This document shows positions 9,966 to 19,425 of a stretch of DNA of 64,000 nucleotides, in pieces. The stretch is from contig JBGUUQ010000051.1 in NCBI GenBank assembly GCA_045133615.1, positions 23,657 to 87,656 of the forward strand, written 5' to 3'. This DNA is from M3 sp045133615 (GTDB lineage Bacteria > Bacteroidota > Bacteroidia > Bacteroidales > Muribaculaceae). Each line of letters opens with the position of its first letter. The first letter of the stretch is position 1. The notes under the pieces were generated by a model. The model worked only from the letters and a program-made list of their open reading frames with translations. It did no database searches and was not told where the DNA came from. Position numbers and translations under genes: made by a program.

Positions 9966-11327
9966 ATGAACGTAACATTGGACAAGACCGGTAATGTGAG
10001 CGGAATCCTCACCGTTTCGGTTGAAGAAAAGGACTACCAAGACAAAGTAAAAAATGACCTCAAAGAAATCGGCAAGCGTCACTCAATCCCCGGCTTCCGT
10101 CAAGGTCACGTTCCTTTTGGCGAATTGAATCGCCGTTTTGGCAAGCAAGTTACAAGCGACGTTATCAATCGTGAAGTATACGACGCTGTCACCGGTTATA
10201 TCCGCGACAATAAACTCGCCATTCTCGGTGAGCCACTCCCCATCGAAGTTAAAGAGCTCGACCTTAAGAATCAAAAAGACTTTACTTTCCAATACGAAAT
10301 CGGTCTCTCTCCCGAAATCAACGTTTCTGTAGACAAAGATCTCCAACTTCCTTACAACGAAATCGAAGTCTCTCAAGAAATGATTGACCAACAGAGCCAA
10401 AGCCTCCGCGAACGCTTCGGCGCTCAAGTTCCCGGCGAAGAATTCGAACCCAAAGCACTCGTAAAAGGTTCCCTCATGGAACTCAATGAAGATGGTTCGA
10501 TTAAAGAAGGTGAAGATGCCATCCAAGTTGTAAGCGGCATTCTCGCTCCCATGTACTTCAAAAATGCCGAAGAAGCAGAAAAATTCAACGGCAAAAAAGT
10601 AGGAGACAAAGTTGTTTTCAACCCCGCTAACGCTTGGAATGGAAACGCTGCTGAATTGGCATCGCTCCTCAACATCGACAAAGAAAAAGCAGCCAATGTC
10701 AAAGCCGATTTCGAACTTTCAATTGCCGAAATCATCGTTGTTAAACTCGCCGACCTCAACGAAGAATTCTTCAAAAACGTATTCGGTGACGACAAAGTAA
10801 AGACCGAAGAAGAATACTACGCAGCCATCAAAGACATGATTGCACGTCAATTGTCTGGAAACAGCGAATTTTTGTTCCGTAAAGATGCCGAAAAGATTCT
10901 CCTTGAAAAATACGGAGATGTCGAACTTCCCCAAGAATTCCTCAAAAAATGGCTTGTAGCTCGCAACGAAGGTCTTAATGCTGAAAACATCGACAGCGAA
11001 TTTGAAAAGATGCTTCCCTCCCTCAAATGGCAACTCATCAAAGAACGCATTGCCGCTCTCGCCGAGGTGAAAATCGAAGAAGCCGATGTTCTTGCTCACG
11101 CCAAAGCTATTGCAGCAAATCAATTTGCTCAATACGGCATGACCGGTATGGACGACGAAACCCTCACCACTTATGCAAAACGCATCCTCGAAGACAAAAA
11201 CTATCGTCCCCATATCATCGAAGAAGTAGGCGACATCAAATTGTTCGATGCCATCAAGGCAAAAGCAACAATCAACACCACCACCGTTTCTCTCGACCAA
11301 TTCAAAGAAATGGCCAATAACGCATAA
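9966..11327 (+). CDS. tig: trigger factor, ribosome-associated chaperone
   Basis: Binds the ribosome exit tunnel and shields nascent chains. The N-terminal ribosome-binding domain carries the signature GFRQGHVPFGELNRRFGKQV (canonical GFRxGKxP, here with His for Lys) at about residues 43-62. The central part is a divergent FKBP-like PPIase region and the C-terminal two thirds is the long helical arm domain. The 453-residue length fits Bacteroidota Tig. It is followed by a strong terminator and then clpP-clpX, a gene order shared with many bacteria, which links folding with proteolysis. The PPIase site is poorly conserved, as is common in this phylum. Confidence 0.93.
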   Translation: MNVTLDKTGNVSGILTVSVEEKDYQDKVKNDLKEIGKRHSIPGFRQGHVPFGELNRRFGKQVTSDVINREVYDAVTGYIRDNKLAILGEPLPIEVKELDLKNQKDFTFQYEIGLSPEINVSVDKDLQLPYNEIEVSQEMIDQQSQSLRERFGAQVPGEEFEPKALVKGSLMELNEDGSIKEGEDAIQVVSGILAPMYFKNAEEAEKFNGKKVGDKVVFNPANAWNGNAAELASLLNIDKEKAANVKADFELSIAEIIVVKLADLNEEFFKNVFGDDKVKTEEEYYAAIKDMIARQLSGNSEFLFRKDAEKILLEKYGDVELPQEFLKKWLVARNEGLNAENIDSEFEKMLPSLKWQLIKERIAALAEVKIEEADVLAHAKAIAANQFAQYGMTGMDDETLTTYAKRILEDKNYRPHIIEEVGDIKLFDAIKAKATINTTTVSLDQFKEMANNA

Positions 11328-11348
11328 TCCAAGCACCGATATATACAC

Positions 11349-11379
11349 AAAAGGGCGTTGACAAAATCAACGCCCTTTT
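11349..11379 (+). terminator. terminator of tig
   Basis: A perfect 13-base-pair stem (AAAAGGGCGTTGA, loop CAAAA, TCAACGCCCTTTT) followed by ATTTTG, 22 bases after the tig stop. Confidence 0.85.
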
Positions 11380-11410
11380 ATTTTGTCAAGAAAGTATTTA
11401 TTCCACTTTT

Positions 11411-11441
11411 TTTGTGATATATGATTTTATTTGTATCTTTG
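11411..11441 (+). promoter_or_regulatory. promoter of clpP-clpX
   Basis: TTTG at 11411-11414, a 19-base spacer and TATCTTTG at 11434-11441: a near-perfect Bacteroidota promoter, 30 bases upstream of clpP. Confidence 0.75.
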
Positions 11442-11471
11442 ACTAAGTAAAACAAAAGGCATTACATATTT

Positions 11472-12146
11472 ATGAATAACGAATTCAGAAATTACGCAGT
11501 AAAGCATCTTGGGATGAATGGTCTCGCATTAGACCAATACACATCATCCATCAACGCAAGTTACATTTCTCCCACCATCATCGAAGAGCGCCAACTCAAC
11601 GTCGCACAAATGGACGTATTCTCTCGCCTCATGATGGACCGCATCATATTCCTTGGGACAGATGTCAACGATTACTCAGCTAATGTAATACAAGCACAGC
11701 TCCTTTTCCTCGATCAGGCTGATCCCGGTAAAGACGTGTCCATCTATATCAATTCACCCGGCGGATCGGTTTACGCAGGTTTAGGCATCTACGACACCAT
11801 GCAATATATCTCCAGCGACGTAGCCACTATTTGCACAGGCATCGCAGCATCTATGGCCGCCGTACTTTTGGTTGCCGGCGAAAAGGGCAAACGTTTCGCG
11901 TTAAAGCACTCTCGTGTCATGATTCATCAGCCCATGGGTGGAGCACAAGGACAAGCATCCGACATCGAAATTACCGCTCGTGAAATCCAAAAACTCAAAA
12001 AAGAATTATACACAATCATTTCCGACCACTCCGGAGTTCCATTTGAAAAAGTCGAACGTGATTCCGACCGCGACTATTGGATGACAGCCGCCGAAGCAAA
12101 AGAATACGGAATGATTGACGACGTACTCATCAAGTCCAACCACTAA
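11472..12146 (+). CDS. clpP: ATP-dependent Clp protease proteolytic subunit
   Basis: Serine peptidase that forms the double-heptamer degradation chamber used by ClpX, encoded next door. Catalytic Ser127 lies in CTGIAASMAAVLL and His152 in MIHQPMGGAQGQASDI, with the Asp following in the RDSDRDYWM region. INSPGGSVYAGLGIYD is the typical strand-helix segment forming the oxyanion environment. At 224 residues it carries a short N-terminal extension that is probably a propeptide. The gene is 9 bases ahead of clpX and the two are almost certainly co-transcribed. Confidence 0.97.
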   Translation: MNNEFRNYAVKHLGMNGLALDQYTSSINASYISPTIIEERQLNVAQMDVFSRLMMDRIIFLGTDVNDYSANVIQAQLLFLDQADPGKDVSIYINSPGGSVYAGLGIYDTMQYISSDVATICTGIAASMAAVLLVAGEKGKRFALKHSRVMIHQPMGGAQGQASDIEITAREIQKLKKELYTIISDHSGVPFEKVERDSDRDYWMTAAEAKEYGMIDDVLIKSNH

Positions 12147-12155
12147 TCACCCGAT

Positions 12156-13406
12156 ATGGCAAAAAAAGAACAGCCTAAATGCGCATTTTGTGGTTGTCCG
12201 GCATCTGAAGTCGAAGTCATCATACCCGCACCCGACCAACATGCCTATATATGTTCCAACTGCGTTGAGAACATACATACCGCATTGAAGGATTTCCTCT
12301 CCGATACAAAACCCTCGTCAAAAAGCAACGAGAAAGACGATATTGACATCAACAATATCCCCAAACCCAAAGAAATCAACGAATTTCTTGACCGCTACGT
12401 TATCGGACAAGACAGTGCCAAGAAATATCTCTCCGTATCTGTCTACAACCACTATAAACGCATCGCACAACACGACGACAACGATGATGTTGATATCGAA
12501 AAAAGCAACATCATTCTCGTCGGACCTACCGGAACAGGCAAAACCCTCTTGGCAAAAACAATCGCCAAATTGCTCAACGTCCCGTTCACAATAGTCGATG
12601 CCACAGTACTCACCGAAGCCGGATATGTAGGCGAAGACATCGAAAGCCTGTTGACTCGACTTCTCCAAGCATCCGATTACAACGTAGAGCAAGCCGAGCG
12701 AGGCATCGTATTCATCGATGAAATCGATAAAATCGCCCGAAAAGGCGACAACCCGTCGATTACTCGCGATGTAAGTGGCGAAGGTGTTCAACAAGGGCTC
12801 TTGAAGCTCCTTGAAGGCTCCATCGTAAACGTACCGCCACAAGGCGGCCGCAAACATCCGGAGCAAAAGATGATACCCGTCAACACCAAAAACATTCTCT
12901 TCATCTGCGGAGGAGCGTTCGATGGCATAGAACGGAAAATCGCCCAGCGACTTAACACCCACGTGGTCGGCTATAACACCGACACCGCAAAGCAAAGCAT
13001 CAAGCGCGACAACTATCTCCAATATGTAGCACCGCAAGACCTCAAATCATTTGGTCTCATCCCCGAGATTATCGGACGCTTGCCCATATTGACCCACCTC
13101 GACCCATTGGATCGAAGTGCATTGCGCCGTGTTTTGACCGAGCCGAAGAACGCAATCGTTCGACAATACGAAAAACTTTTCGCTATCGACGGCGTGAAAT
13201 TGACATTCACCGACGAAGCTCTCGACCTCATTGTCGACAAAGCCATCGAATACAAATTAGGTGCTCGCGGTCTTCGTTCCATTGTAGAGTCAATTATGGT
13301 AGATGCAATGTACGACGTTCCGTCTACCGACATCAAAGAGTTCGAGGTGACAAAAGATTATGCCCTCGAAAAGTTGCGCAAAGCCAATTTTGAACTCAAT
13401 TCATAG
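12156..13406 (+). CDS. clpX: Clp protease ATPase subunit ClpX
   Basis: AAA+ unfoldase that delivers tagged substrates to ClpP. The N-terminal zinc-binding domain shows CAFCG and CSNC (the four Cys ligands, about residues 9-36). The ATPase core has Walker A GPTGTGKT, Walker B IVFIDEIDKIA, the pore loop region (VGEDIE) and the ARGLRSI sensor-2 segment. The ClpP-docking loop is in the expected region after HVVGYN. Normal length of 416 residues. Operon with clpP. Confidence 0.97.
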   Translation: MAKKEQPKCAFCGCPASEVEVIIPAPDQHAYICSNCVENIHTALKDFLSDTKPSSKSNEKDDIDINNIPKPKEINEFLDRYVIGQDSAKKYLSVSVYNHYKRIAQHDDNDDVDIEKSNIILVGPTGTGKTLLAKTIAKLLNVPFTIVDATVLTEAGYVGEDIESLLTRLLQASDYNVEQAERGIVFIDEIDKIARKGDNPSITRDVSGEGVQQGLLKLLEGSIVNVPPQGGRKHPEQKMIPVNTKNILFICGGAFDGIERKIAQRLNTHVVGYNTDTAKQSIKRDNYLQYVAPQDLKSFGLIPEIIGRLPILTHLDPLDRSALRRVLTEPKNAIVRQYEKLFAIDGVKLTFTDEALDLIVDKAIEYKLGARGLRSIVESIMVDAMYDVPSTDIKEFEVTKDYALEKLRKANFELNS

Positions 13407-13451
13407 ACAATTCTCTAAATTTGATTGATACCAACATAAAATTCTAAAGCC

Positions 13452-15632
13452 ATGGTAACCAGGACAGAACTAACCGAAGAGCTAAAAAAGCACTTTGGAT
13501 TCGACACTTTCAAAGGCAATCAGGAAGCCATCATTACCAATCTGCTCAATGGTAATGACTCTTTCGTATTGATGCCTACCGGAGGAGGAAAATCGCTCTG
13601 CTACCAGTTGCCGTCGCTACTGATGGAAGGGACTGCCATTGTCATATCTCCGCTCATCGCTTTGATGAAAAATCAAGTCGATGCAATGAGAAATTTCAGT
13701 GAAGACGACAATGTTGCCCACTTCCTCAATTCATCACTCAACAAAGCGGCTATCGATCAAGTGAAAAGTGATATTGTCGCCGGTAAGACAAAACTGCTTT
13801 ACGTAGCACCTGAATCACTTACAAAAGAAGAAAATATTGAATTTTTAAAAACAGTTTCTATATCATTCTACGCCGTTGATGAAGCACATTGCATCTCGGA
13901 ATGGGGACACGACTTCCGTCCGGAATACCGTCGCATCCGCCCCATTATCAACGAAATCGGCAAACGTCCCGTTATTGCGTTGACAGCCACCGCCACTCCT
14001 AAGGTCCAACACGATATACAAAAAAACTTAGGAATGACCGACGCTGCCGTGTTCAAGTCTTCATTCAACCGAGCCAACCTGTATTACGAAGTACGTCCGA
14101 AAACTCAAAATATCGATCGCGACATCATCAAATATATTAAAAATCAAGAAGGAAAATCAGGCATCATATATTGTCTCAGCAGGAAAAAAGTTGAAGAACT
14201 TGCCGAACTGTTGCAAGTCAACAACATAAAAGCCTTGCCATATCATGCCGGCATGGACGGAGTCACTCGCTCCGAAAATCAAGATGCCTTCCTCCTTGAA
14301 AAAGTCGATGTAATTGTTGCCACCATTGCATTCGGAATGGGTATCGACAAGCCCGATGTCAGATTTGTAATTCACTACGATATCCCCAAATCACTCGAAG
14401 GCTACTATCAAGAGACCGGTAGAGCCGGACGTGATGGGGGAGAAGGTCAATGCATCACATTCTATTCAAACAAAGACCTGCAAAAAATGGAAAAATTCAT
14501 GCAAGGCAAGCCTATTGCCGAGCAAGAAATCGGTAAGCAACTTCTTATCGAAACCGCCTCCTATGCAGAGTCGTCCGTTTGCCGACGCAAGACCCTCTTG
14601 CACTATTTTGGTGAAGAGTTCCATTCGGACAATTGCGGAAACTGTGACAATTGTTTAAACCCCAAGAAACAAGTGGAAGCAAAAGACGAATTATGCGCCG
14701 TGATTGAAACCGTCACCGCACTGAAAGAAAAATTCAAAGCCGACTACATTATCGACATCATGATGGGTAAAGCCACCAACGATGTCAAATCCTACCGTCA
14801 CGATGAATTAGACGTATTCGGTTGCACCGAAAGTAGCGACCGACGTCTCCTCAATGCAGTTATCCGACAAGCCATTATTGCCGGATATATTGACCGTGAC
14901 ATCGAAAATTACGGAACAATTAAAGTTACCGATAAAGGCAAGAATTATCTCAAAAAACCTATTTCATTTAAAATTGTTGAGGACAACGACTTCAACGAAG
15001 ACGAAGAGGAAATCGTTGTCAAGAGCGGAGCCTCTTGCGCTGTCGACCCCGAACTCTATTCAATACTCAAAGACCTGCGCAAAAAGTTGGCTAAAAAATT
15101 GGAATTACCACCATACGTAATATTCCAAGACCCGTCTCTCGAAGCAATGGCAACCACCTATCCGATAAATATCGAAGAATTGCAGAACATTCCGGGTGTG
15201 GGAGCCGGCAAAGCAAAACGATACGGTGAAGAATTTGTCAAAGTCATCAAGACTCACGTCGATGAAAACGAAATCGAACGTCCCGAAGACCTCCGAGTTC
15301 GCAGCGTTGCAAACAAAAGCAAGCTTAAAATTTCAATAATCCAAGGCATCGACCGAAAGATTGCACTCGACGAACTCGCCGAATCAAAAGGCCTTGATTT
15401 TGCCGAACTGCTCGATGAAATAGAAGCCATTGTATATTCCGGCACAAAAATCAACATCGACTACTTCCTCGATGAAATAATGGACGAAGACCACCAAGAA
15501 GATATTTTCGACTACTTCAAAGAAAGCGAAAGCGACGACCTCGAAGCCGCAATTTCTGAATTGGGAAGAGAGTGTAGCGAAGAAGAAATCCGACTCGTCC
15601 GCATTAAATTCCTATCCGAAATGGGCAACTAA
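13452..15632 (+). CDS. recQ: ATP-dependent DNA helicase RecQ
   Basis: 3'-5' helicase for recombination and stalled-fork repair. Helicase motifs are clear: Walker A MPTGGGKSLCYQLP, the DEAH box in YAVDEAHCISEWGHDFRPEY, TATATP, and the arginine-finger motif QETGRAGRDG. The RecQ zinc-binding segment (CRRKTLLHYFGE, CGNCDNC) and a winged-helix region follow. An HRDC domain is at about residues 550-620 (LEAMATTYPINIEELQNIPGVGAGKAKRYG). The last 100 residues are acidic and Bacteroidota-specific. It follows clpX by 45 bases and ends with its own terminator. Confidence 0.96.
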   Translation: MVTRTELTEELKKHFGFDTFKGNQEAIITNLLNGNDSFVLMPTGGGKSLCYQLPSLLMEGTAIVISPLIALMKNQVDAMRNFSEDDNVAHFLNSSLNKAAIDQVKSDIVAGKTKLLYVAPESLTKEENIEFLKTVSISFYAVDEAHCISEWGHDFRPEYRRIRPIINEIGKRPVIALTATATPKVQHDIQKNLGMTDAAVFKSSFNRANLYYEVRPKTQNIDRDIIKYIKNQEGKSGIIYCLSRKKVEELAELLQVNNIKALPYHAGMDGVTRSENQDAFLLEKVDVIVATIAFGMGIDKPDVRFVIHYDIPKSLEGYYQETGRAGRDGGEGQCITFYSNKDLQKMEKFMQGKPIAEQEIGKQLLIETASYAESSVCRRKTLLHYFGEEFHSDNCGNCDNCLNPKKQVEAKDELCAVIETVTALKEKFKADYIIDIMMGKATNDVKSYRHDELDVFGCTESSDRRLLNAVIRQAIIAGYIDRDIENYGTIKVTDKGKNYLKKPISFKIVEDNDFNEDEEEIVVKSGASCAVDPELYSILKDLRKKLAKKLELPPYVIFQDPSLEAMATTYPINIEELQNIPGVGAGKAKRYGEEFVKVIKTHVDENEIERPEDLRVRSVANKSKLKISIIQGIDRKIALDELAESKGLDFAELLDEIEAIVYSGTKINIDYFLDEIMDEDHQEDIFDYFKESESDDLEAAISELGRECSEEEIRLVRIKFLSEMGN

Positions 15633-15658
15633 AAAAACAATCCACCATTTCCATACTT

Positions 15659-15694
15659 GGAGCGACAGCATATTACAATTCTGTCGCTCCTTTT
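15659..15694 (+). terminator. terminator of recQ
   Basis: 10-base-pair stem GGAGCGACAG / CTGTCGCTCC with a 12-base loop, followed by TTTTCATTTC, 27 bases after the recQ stop. Confidence 0.8.
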
Positions 15695-15777
15695 CATTTC
15701 ATACTTATAATTTGCGCATAATTTTTCGCCATTCATAACAAAAAGCCAATAAAAACCGCAATTTACATACATTTTTG

Positions 15778-15808
15778 TTGCTCCTTTAATCGTTTATTCC
15801 TATCTTTG
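15778..15808 (+). promoter_or_regulatory. promoter of purU-his operon
   Basis: TTG at 15778-15780 and TATCTTTG at 15801-15808, spacer 20 bases, 22 bases before the purU start. Confidence 0.6.
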
Positions 15809-15830
15809 CATTTCAAAATACAATTTTAAG

Positions 15831-16700
15831 GTGGAAAAGAATAATAAAAATACAGCAGTGTTATGTATGCACTGCCCCGACCAACCAGGTATTATCGCTG
15901 TAATTACCGAATTTATTACGACCAATCAAGGTAACATCGAATACCTCGACCAATATGTCGATAAAGTAAACGGCATATTCTATATGAGAGTGGAGTGGGA
16001 TCTCGACAACTTCATCATTCCCGCAGAGAAAATCAGCGACTATTTCCAGACCCTTTACGGTCAACGCTACCAACTGACCTATAAACTCAGCTTCACTAGC
16101 CACCGTCAGCGCATGGCCATATTCGTATCAAAGATGTCCCACTGTCTTTACGACATCCTTGCACGATACACCGCCGGAGAGTGGGACGTCGAAATCCCCG
16201 TCATCATAAGCAATCATCCCGACTTGGCTTTTGTCGCCGAGCAATTCAATATCCCATATGAAATTATTCCGGTCAATCGCGACAACAAAGCCGAAATGGA
16301 GCAACGCGAGTTTGAGATACTCGATCGCTACAACATCGACTTTATAGTCCTTGCGCGATACATGCAAGTCCTTTCCGAAGACTTCATCAATCGATATCCC
16401 AACCGCATCATCAACATCCACCACTCATTCCTCCCCGCATTCGTCGGAGCCAAACCTTATCACAAAGCCTACGAACGCGGTGTGAAGCTCATTGGTGCCA
16501 CAAGTCACTACGTGACCACCGAACTCGATGCCGGTCCCATCATCGAGCAAGACATCGTGCGTATCACCCATAAAGATACCATCGACGACCTTGTAAAAAA
16601 AGGACGCGACCTCGAAAAGATTGTCCTCTCTCGCGCCGTTGAAAAGCATATTCAACGCAAAATTCTCACTTATAAAAACAAAACCGTAGTATTCAGCTAA
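15831..16700 (+). CDS. purU: formyltetrahydrofolate deformylase
   Basis: Hydrolyses 10-formyl-THF to formate and THF, balancing one-carbon pools. The N-terminal ACT domain (about 8-90, CMHCPDQPGIIAVITEFI) is followed by a formyltransferase-type catalytic domain with INIHHSFLPAFVGAKPYHKAYERGVKLIGATSHYVTTELDAGPIIEQD, which holds the catalytic His and Asp. The start is a GTG at 15831; no ATG lies nearby in frame and the ACT domain begins right after it. At 289 residues it matches the family. It is 7 bases from hisH and heads the his cluster. The pairing is sensible because AICAR released by HisF/HisH feeds purine synthesis, which draws on 10-formyl-THF; this link is inference. Confidence 0.93.
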   Translation: MEKNNKNTAVLCMHCPDQPGIIAVITEFITTNQGNIEYLDQYVDKVNGIFYMRVEWDLDNFIIPAEKISDYFQTLYGQRYQLTYKLSFTSHRQRMAIFVSKMSHCLYDILARYTAGEWDVEIPVIISNHPDLAFVAEQFNIPYEIIPVNRDNKAEMEQREFEILDRYNIDFIVLARYMQVLSEDFINRYPNRIINIHHSFLPAFVGAKPYHKAYERGVKLIGATSHYVTTELDAGPIIEQDIVRITHKDTIDDLVKKGRDLEKIVLSRAVEKHIQRKILTYKNKTVVFS

Positions 16701-16707
16701 TTAAGCT

Positions 16708-17298
16708 ATGAAAATAGCTATTATCAAATATAACGCAGGAAATATCTTTTCCGTTGAGTGCGCGCTGAAACGCCTCGGATTGCAGGCCGAAATCACCGAC
16801 AATCCCGACATTATCCGTGCCGCCGATCGTGTGATATTTCCCGGAGTAGGGGAGGCCGGTTCAGCCATGACCTACTTGCGCAGTCACCGCCTTGATTCAC
16901 TCATAAAAAGTCTCACACAGCCCGTTCTCGGTATCTGTATCGGACAACAGTTGCTTTGCGCCCATTCAGAAGAAGGAGACACCGATTGTCTTGGCATATT
17001 CGATACCGACGTTCGCCGATTCAACGCCCCCTCACCTGAGTTTAAAATACCTCACATGGGGTGGGACACATTGGTCGACATCAAAGACGACTTCATACCG
17101 CGTGAATTAGACGGAAAATACGTTTATTATGTCCACAGCTACTACGTACCGGTCAATCCGGCCACCGTGGCTACAACCGATTATATCGTACCATTTAGTG
17201 CAGCTCTCCACAAAGACAACTTTTACGCCACCCAATTTCACCCCGAAAAGAGTGGAGATATTGGAGAACTGATTCTCAAACGATTCATACAACTATGA
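16708..17298 (+). CDS. hisH: imidazole glycerol phosphate synthase, glutaminase subunit
   Basis: Class I glutamine amidotransferase that supplies ammonia to HisF. The nucleophile is in GICIGQQLLC, the catalytic His-Glu pair in ATQFHPEKSG, and the oxyanion-strand motif in FPGVGEAG. Length of 196 residues is normal. Its stop overlaps the hisA start by four bases (ATGA), so translation is coupled. Confidence 0.96.
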   Translation: MKIAIIKYNAGNIFSVECALKRLGLQAEITDNPDIIRAADRVIFPGVGEAGSAMTYLRSHRLDSLIKSLTQPVLGICIGQQLLCAHSEEGDTDCLGIFDTDVRRFNAPSPEFKIPHMGWDTLVDIKDDFIPRELDGKYVYYVHSYYVPVNPATVATTDYIVPFSAALHKDNFYATQFHPEKSGDIGELILKRFIQL

Positions 17299-18023
17299 TA
17301 GATATAATTCCAGCCATCGACATCATCGACGGCAAATGTGTCCGTCTCACACGTGGCGACTACGATTGCAAGACCGTCTATGGCGAAAATCCGCTTGAAA
17401 TAGCACGACGTTTTGAAGACGTAGGGTGCCGCCGACTCCATCTCGTTGACCTCGACGGAGCCAAATCGCATCATATCGTCAATTACAAAGTACTCGAACA
17501 GATTGCCGGTTCCACCCAACTCATTATCGACTTCGGAGGTGGGCTCAAAAGCGACGAAGATTTGCACATCGCCTTTGAAAGCGGAGCTGCAATGATTACC
17601 GGAGGTAGCATTGCCGTAAAAGACCCCGACACCATGCTCCATTGGATTTCAACCTACGGAGCCGACCGAATCATCCTCGGGGCCGACACTCGCAACGGCA
17701 AAATATCCACTTCAGGGTGGACTGCCGACAGCGATCTCGACATAATTCCGTTCATCGAATCCTATGTCTCCAAAGGAATCCGACAAGTCATATCGACCGA
17801 CATCAACGTCGACGGCACACTGTCAGGACCATCGATCGACCTCTACACCCGCATTGCCGATGCCATTCCCGATGTTCACATCATAGCAAGTGGAGGAGTA
17901 AGCTCCATCGCCGACATCGAGCATCTCGACCAAGCGTCAATCCCCGCAGTGATTGTCGGAAAAGCCATCTACGAAGGTCGCATTTCCCTCAACGACATTT
18001 CCCGAATCAACCTCAACCGATAA
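17295..18023 (+). CDS. hisA: phosphoribosylformimino-AICAR-ribotide isomerase
   Basis: Amadori rearrangement of ProFAR to PRFAR, the fourth histidine step. (beta-alpha)8 barrel with the N-terminal catalytic Asp in IIPAIDIIDGKCVRLTRGDY and the second acidic residue in STDINVDGTLSGPS. Phosphate-binding loops GGGLKSDEDL and ASGGVSSIADI are present. Overlaps hisH and is followed after 6 bases by its paralogue hisF. Confidence 0.96.
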   Translation: MIDIIPAIDIIDGKCVRLTRGDYDCKTVYGENPLEIARRFEDVGCRRLHLVDLDGAKSHHIVNYKVLEQIAGSTQLIIDFGGGLKSDEDLHIAFESGAAMITGGSIAVKDPDTMLHWISTYGADRIILGADTRNGKISTSGWTADSDLDIIPFIESYVSKGIRQVISTDINVDGTLSGPSIDLYTRIADAIPDVHIIASGGVSSIADIEHLDQASIPAVIVGKAIYEGRISLNDISRINLNR

Positions 18024-18029
18024 CTGCCT

Positions 18030-18785
18030 ATGCTTGCCAAACGTATCATACCGTGTCTCGACGTAAAAGATGGCACCACTGTAAAAGGTGTCAACTTTGT
18101 CAACTTCCGCGATGCCGGCGACCCCGTTGCCCTCGGCAAGAAATATAGCGAAGATGGAGCCGACGAACTCGTCTACCTCGACATCACCGCATCCCACGAA
18201 GGCCGAAAAACATTCATCGACCTCGTTCGCCGCGTTGCCGAAAACGTAAGCATCCCATTCACAGTCGGTGGAGGCATAAACCAAGTCGAAGACGTCGAGA
18301 AACTCCTCAACGCCGGAGCCGACAAAATATCCATCAACTCGTCAGCCCTCCGAAATCCCGACTTAATCGACGGTATAGCCCGACGATTCGGCAATCAAGT
18401 ATGCGTCACCGCTATCGACGCACGCTTCGACAACGGAGAATGGATTTGTTACGTAAACGGAGGTCGCATCCCCACCGAGCGCCGTCTTTTCGACTGGGCA
18501 CACGAAGCCCAGGAACGCGGAGCGGGTGAAATCCTCTTCACCAGCATGAACCACGACGGCGTAAAGCAAGGCTTCGCTTGCGAAGCCCTTGCCCGGCTTC
18601 ACGACATCCTTAGCATCCCCGTCATCGCATCCGGTGGAGCAGGGGACTACTCTCATTTCCACGACGTATTCACACAAGGAAAAGCCGATGCCGCATTAGC
18701 CGCAAGCATATTCCACTTCAACGAAATTCCAATCAGCGACCTAAAACAATATCTCCACAGTCGCAATATCGATATACGCTTATAA
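18030..18785 (+). CDS. hisF: imidazole glycerol phosphate synthase, cyclase subunit
   Basis: Cyclises PRFAR with ammonia from HisH to give imidazole glycerol phosphate and AICAR. Catalytic Asp residues are in RIIPCLDVKDGTTVKG (about residue 11) and in the segment LFTSMNHDGVKQGF. Phosphate loops GGGINQVEDVEKLL and ASGGAGDYSHF are intact. 251 residues, typical. Adjacent to hisA, from which it is evolutionarily related. Confidence 0.96.
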   Translation: MLAKRIIPCLDVKDGTTVKGVNFVNFRDAGDPVALGKKYSEDGADELVYLDITASHEGRKTFIDLVRRVAENVSIPFTVGGGINQVEDVEKLLNAGADKISINSSALRNPDLIDGIARRFGNQVCVTAIDARFDNGEWICYVNGGRIPTERRLFDWAHEAQERGAGEILFTSMNHDGVKQGFACEALARLHDILSIPVIASGGAGDYSHFHDVFTQGKADAALAASIFHFNEIPISDLKQYLHSRNIDIRL

Positions 18786-18798
18786 AAACCATCTCAAT

Positions 18799-19395
18799 AT
18801 GAATATAGATTTCAACAAAATGGACGGATTGGTTCCCGCCATTATTCAAGATGCACGCACCAAAAACGTGCTCATGCTCGGTTTCATGAACGAAGAAGCC
18901 TACAACAAGACTCTCGAACTTGGGAAAGTGACATTCTTCAGCCGCACCAAAAATCGTCTTTGGACCAAAGGCGAAGAAAGCGGAAACTTCCTCAACGTCG
19001 TTTCCATCGCTGAAGATTGCGACCACGATACACTCCTCATCAAAGTAAACCCCGTTGGTCCCGTTTGCCACACCGGCACCGACACCTGCTGGGGCGAATC
19101 AAACAACTGGGGCGTTGAATTCTTCCGTTACCTGCAAGACTTCATCCAACGCCGCCACGACGAAATGCCCGAAGGATCCTACACCACATCTCTCTTCCAA
19201 AAAGGCATCAACCGCATGGCGCAGAAAGTAGGAGAAGAAGCCGTAGAGACAGTCATCGAAGCCACCAACGGCACCGACGACCGACTCATCTACGAAGCAT
19301 CCGACCTCATCTATCACCTCATCGTGCTCCTCACATCCAAAGGTCACCGCATCGAAGAGCTCGCCGAAGAACTCGTAAAGCGTCACAAAGAATAA
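18799..19395 (+). CDS. hisI: bifunctional phosphoribosyl-AMP cyclohydrolase / phosphoribosyl-ATP pyrophosphatase
   Basis: Fusion HisIE. The N-terminal cyclohydrolase half (about 1-110) shows ARTKNVLMLGFMNEEA, FFSRTKNRLWTKGEESGN and the zinc/Mg ligands in CHTGTDTCWGE. The C-terminal pyrophosphatase half (about 110-198) shows the helical EEAVETVIEA motif with YEASDLIYHLIVLL. It catalyses steps two and three of histidine synthesis. It ends the his block; hisG, hisD, hisC and hisB are not in the window, so the pathway is split over at least two loci. Confidence 0.95.
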   Translation: MNIDFNKMDGLVPAIIQDARTKNVLMLGFMNEEAYNKTLELGKVTFFSRTKNRLWTKGEESGNFLNVVSIAEDCDHDTLLIKVNPVGPVCHTGTDTCWGESNNWGVEFFRYLQDFIQRRHDEMPEGSYTTSLFQKGINRMAQKVGEEAVETVIEATNGTDDRLIYEASDLIYHLIVLLTSKGHRIEELAEELVKRHKE

Positions 19396-19425
19396 TACCC
19401 ATCCACCATCGAAATACCTGAAATC

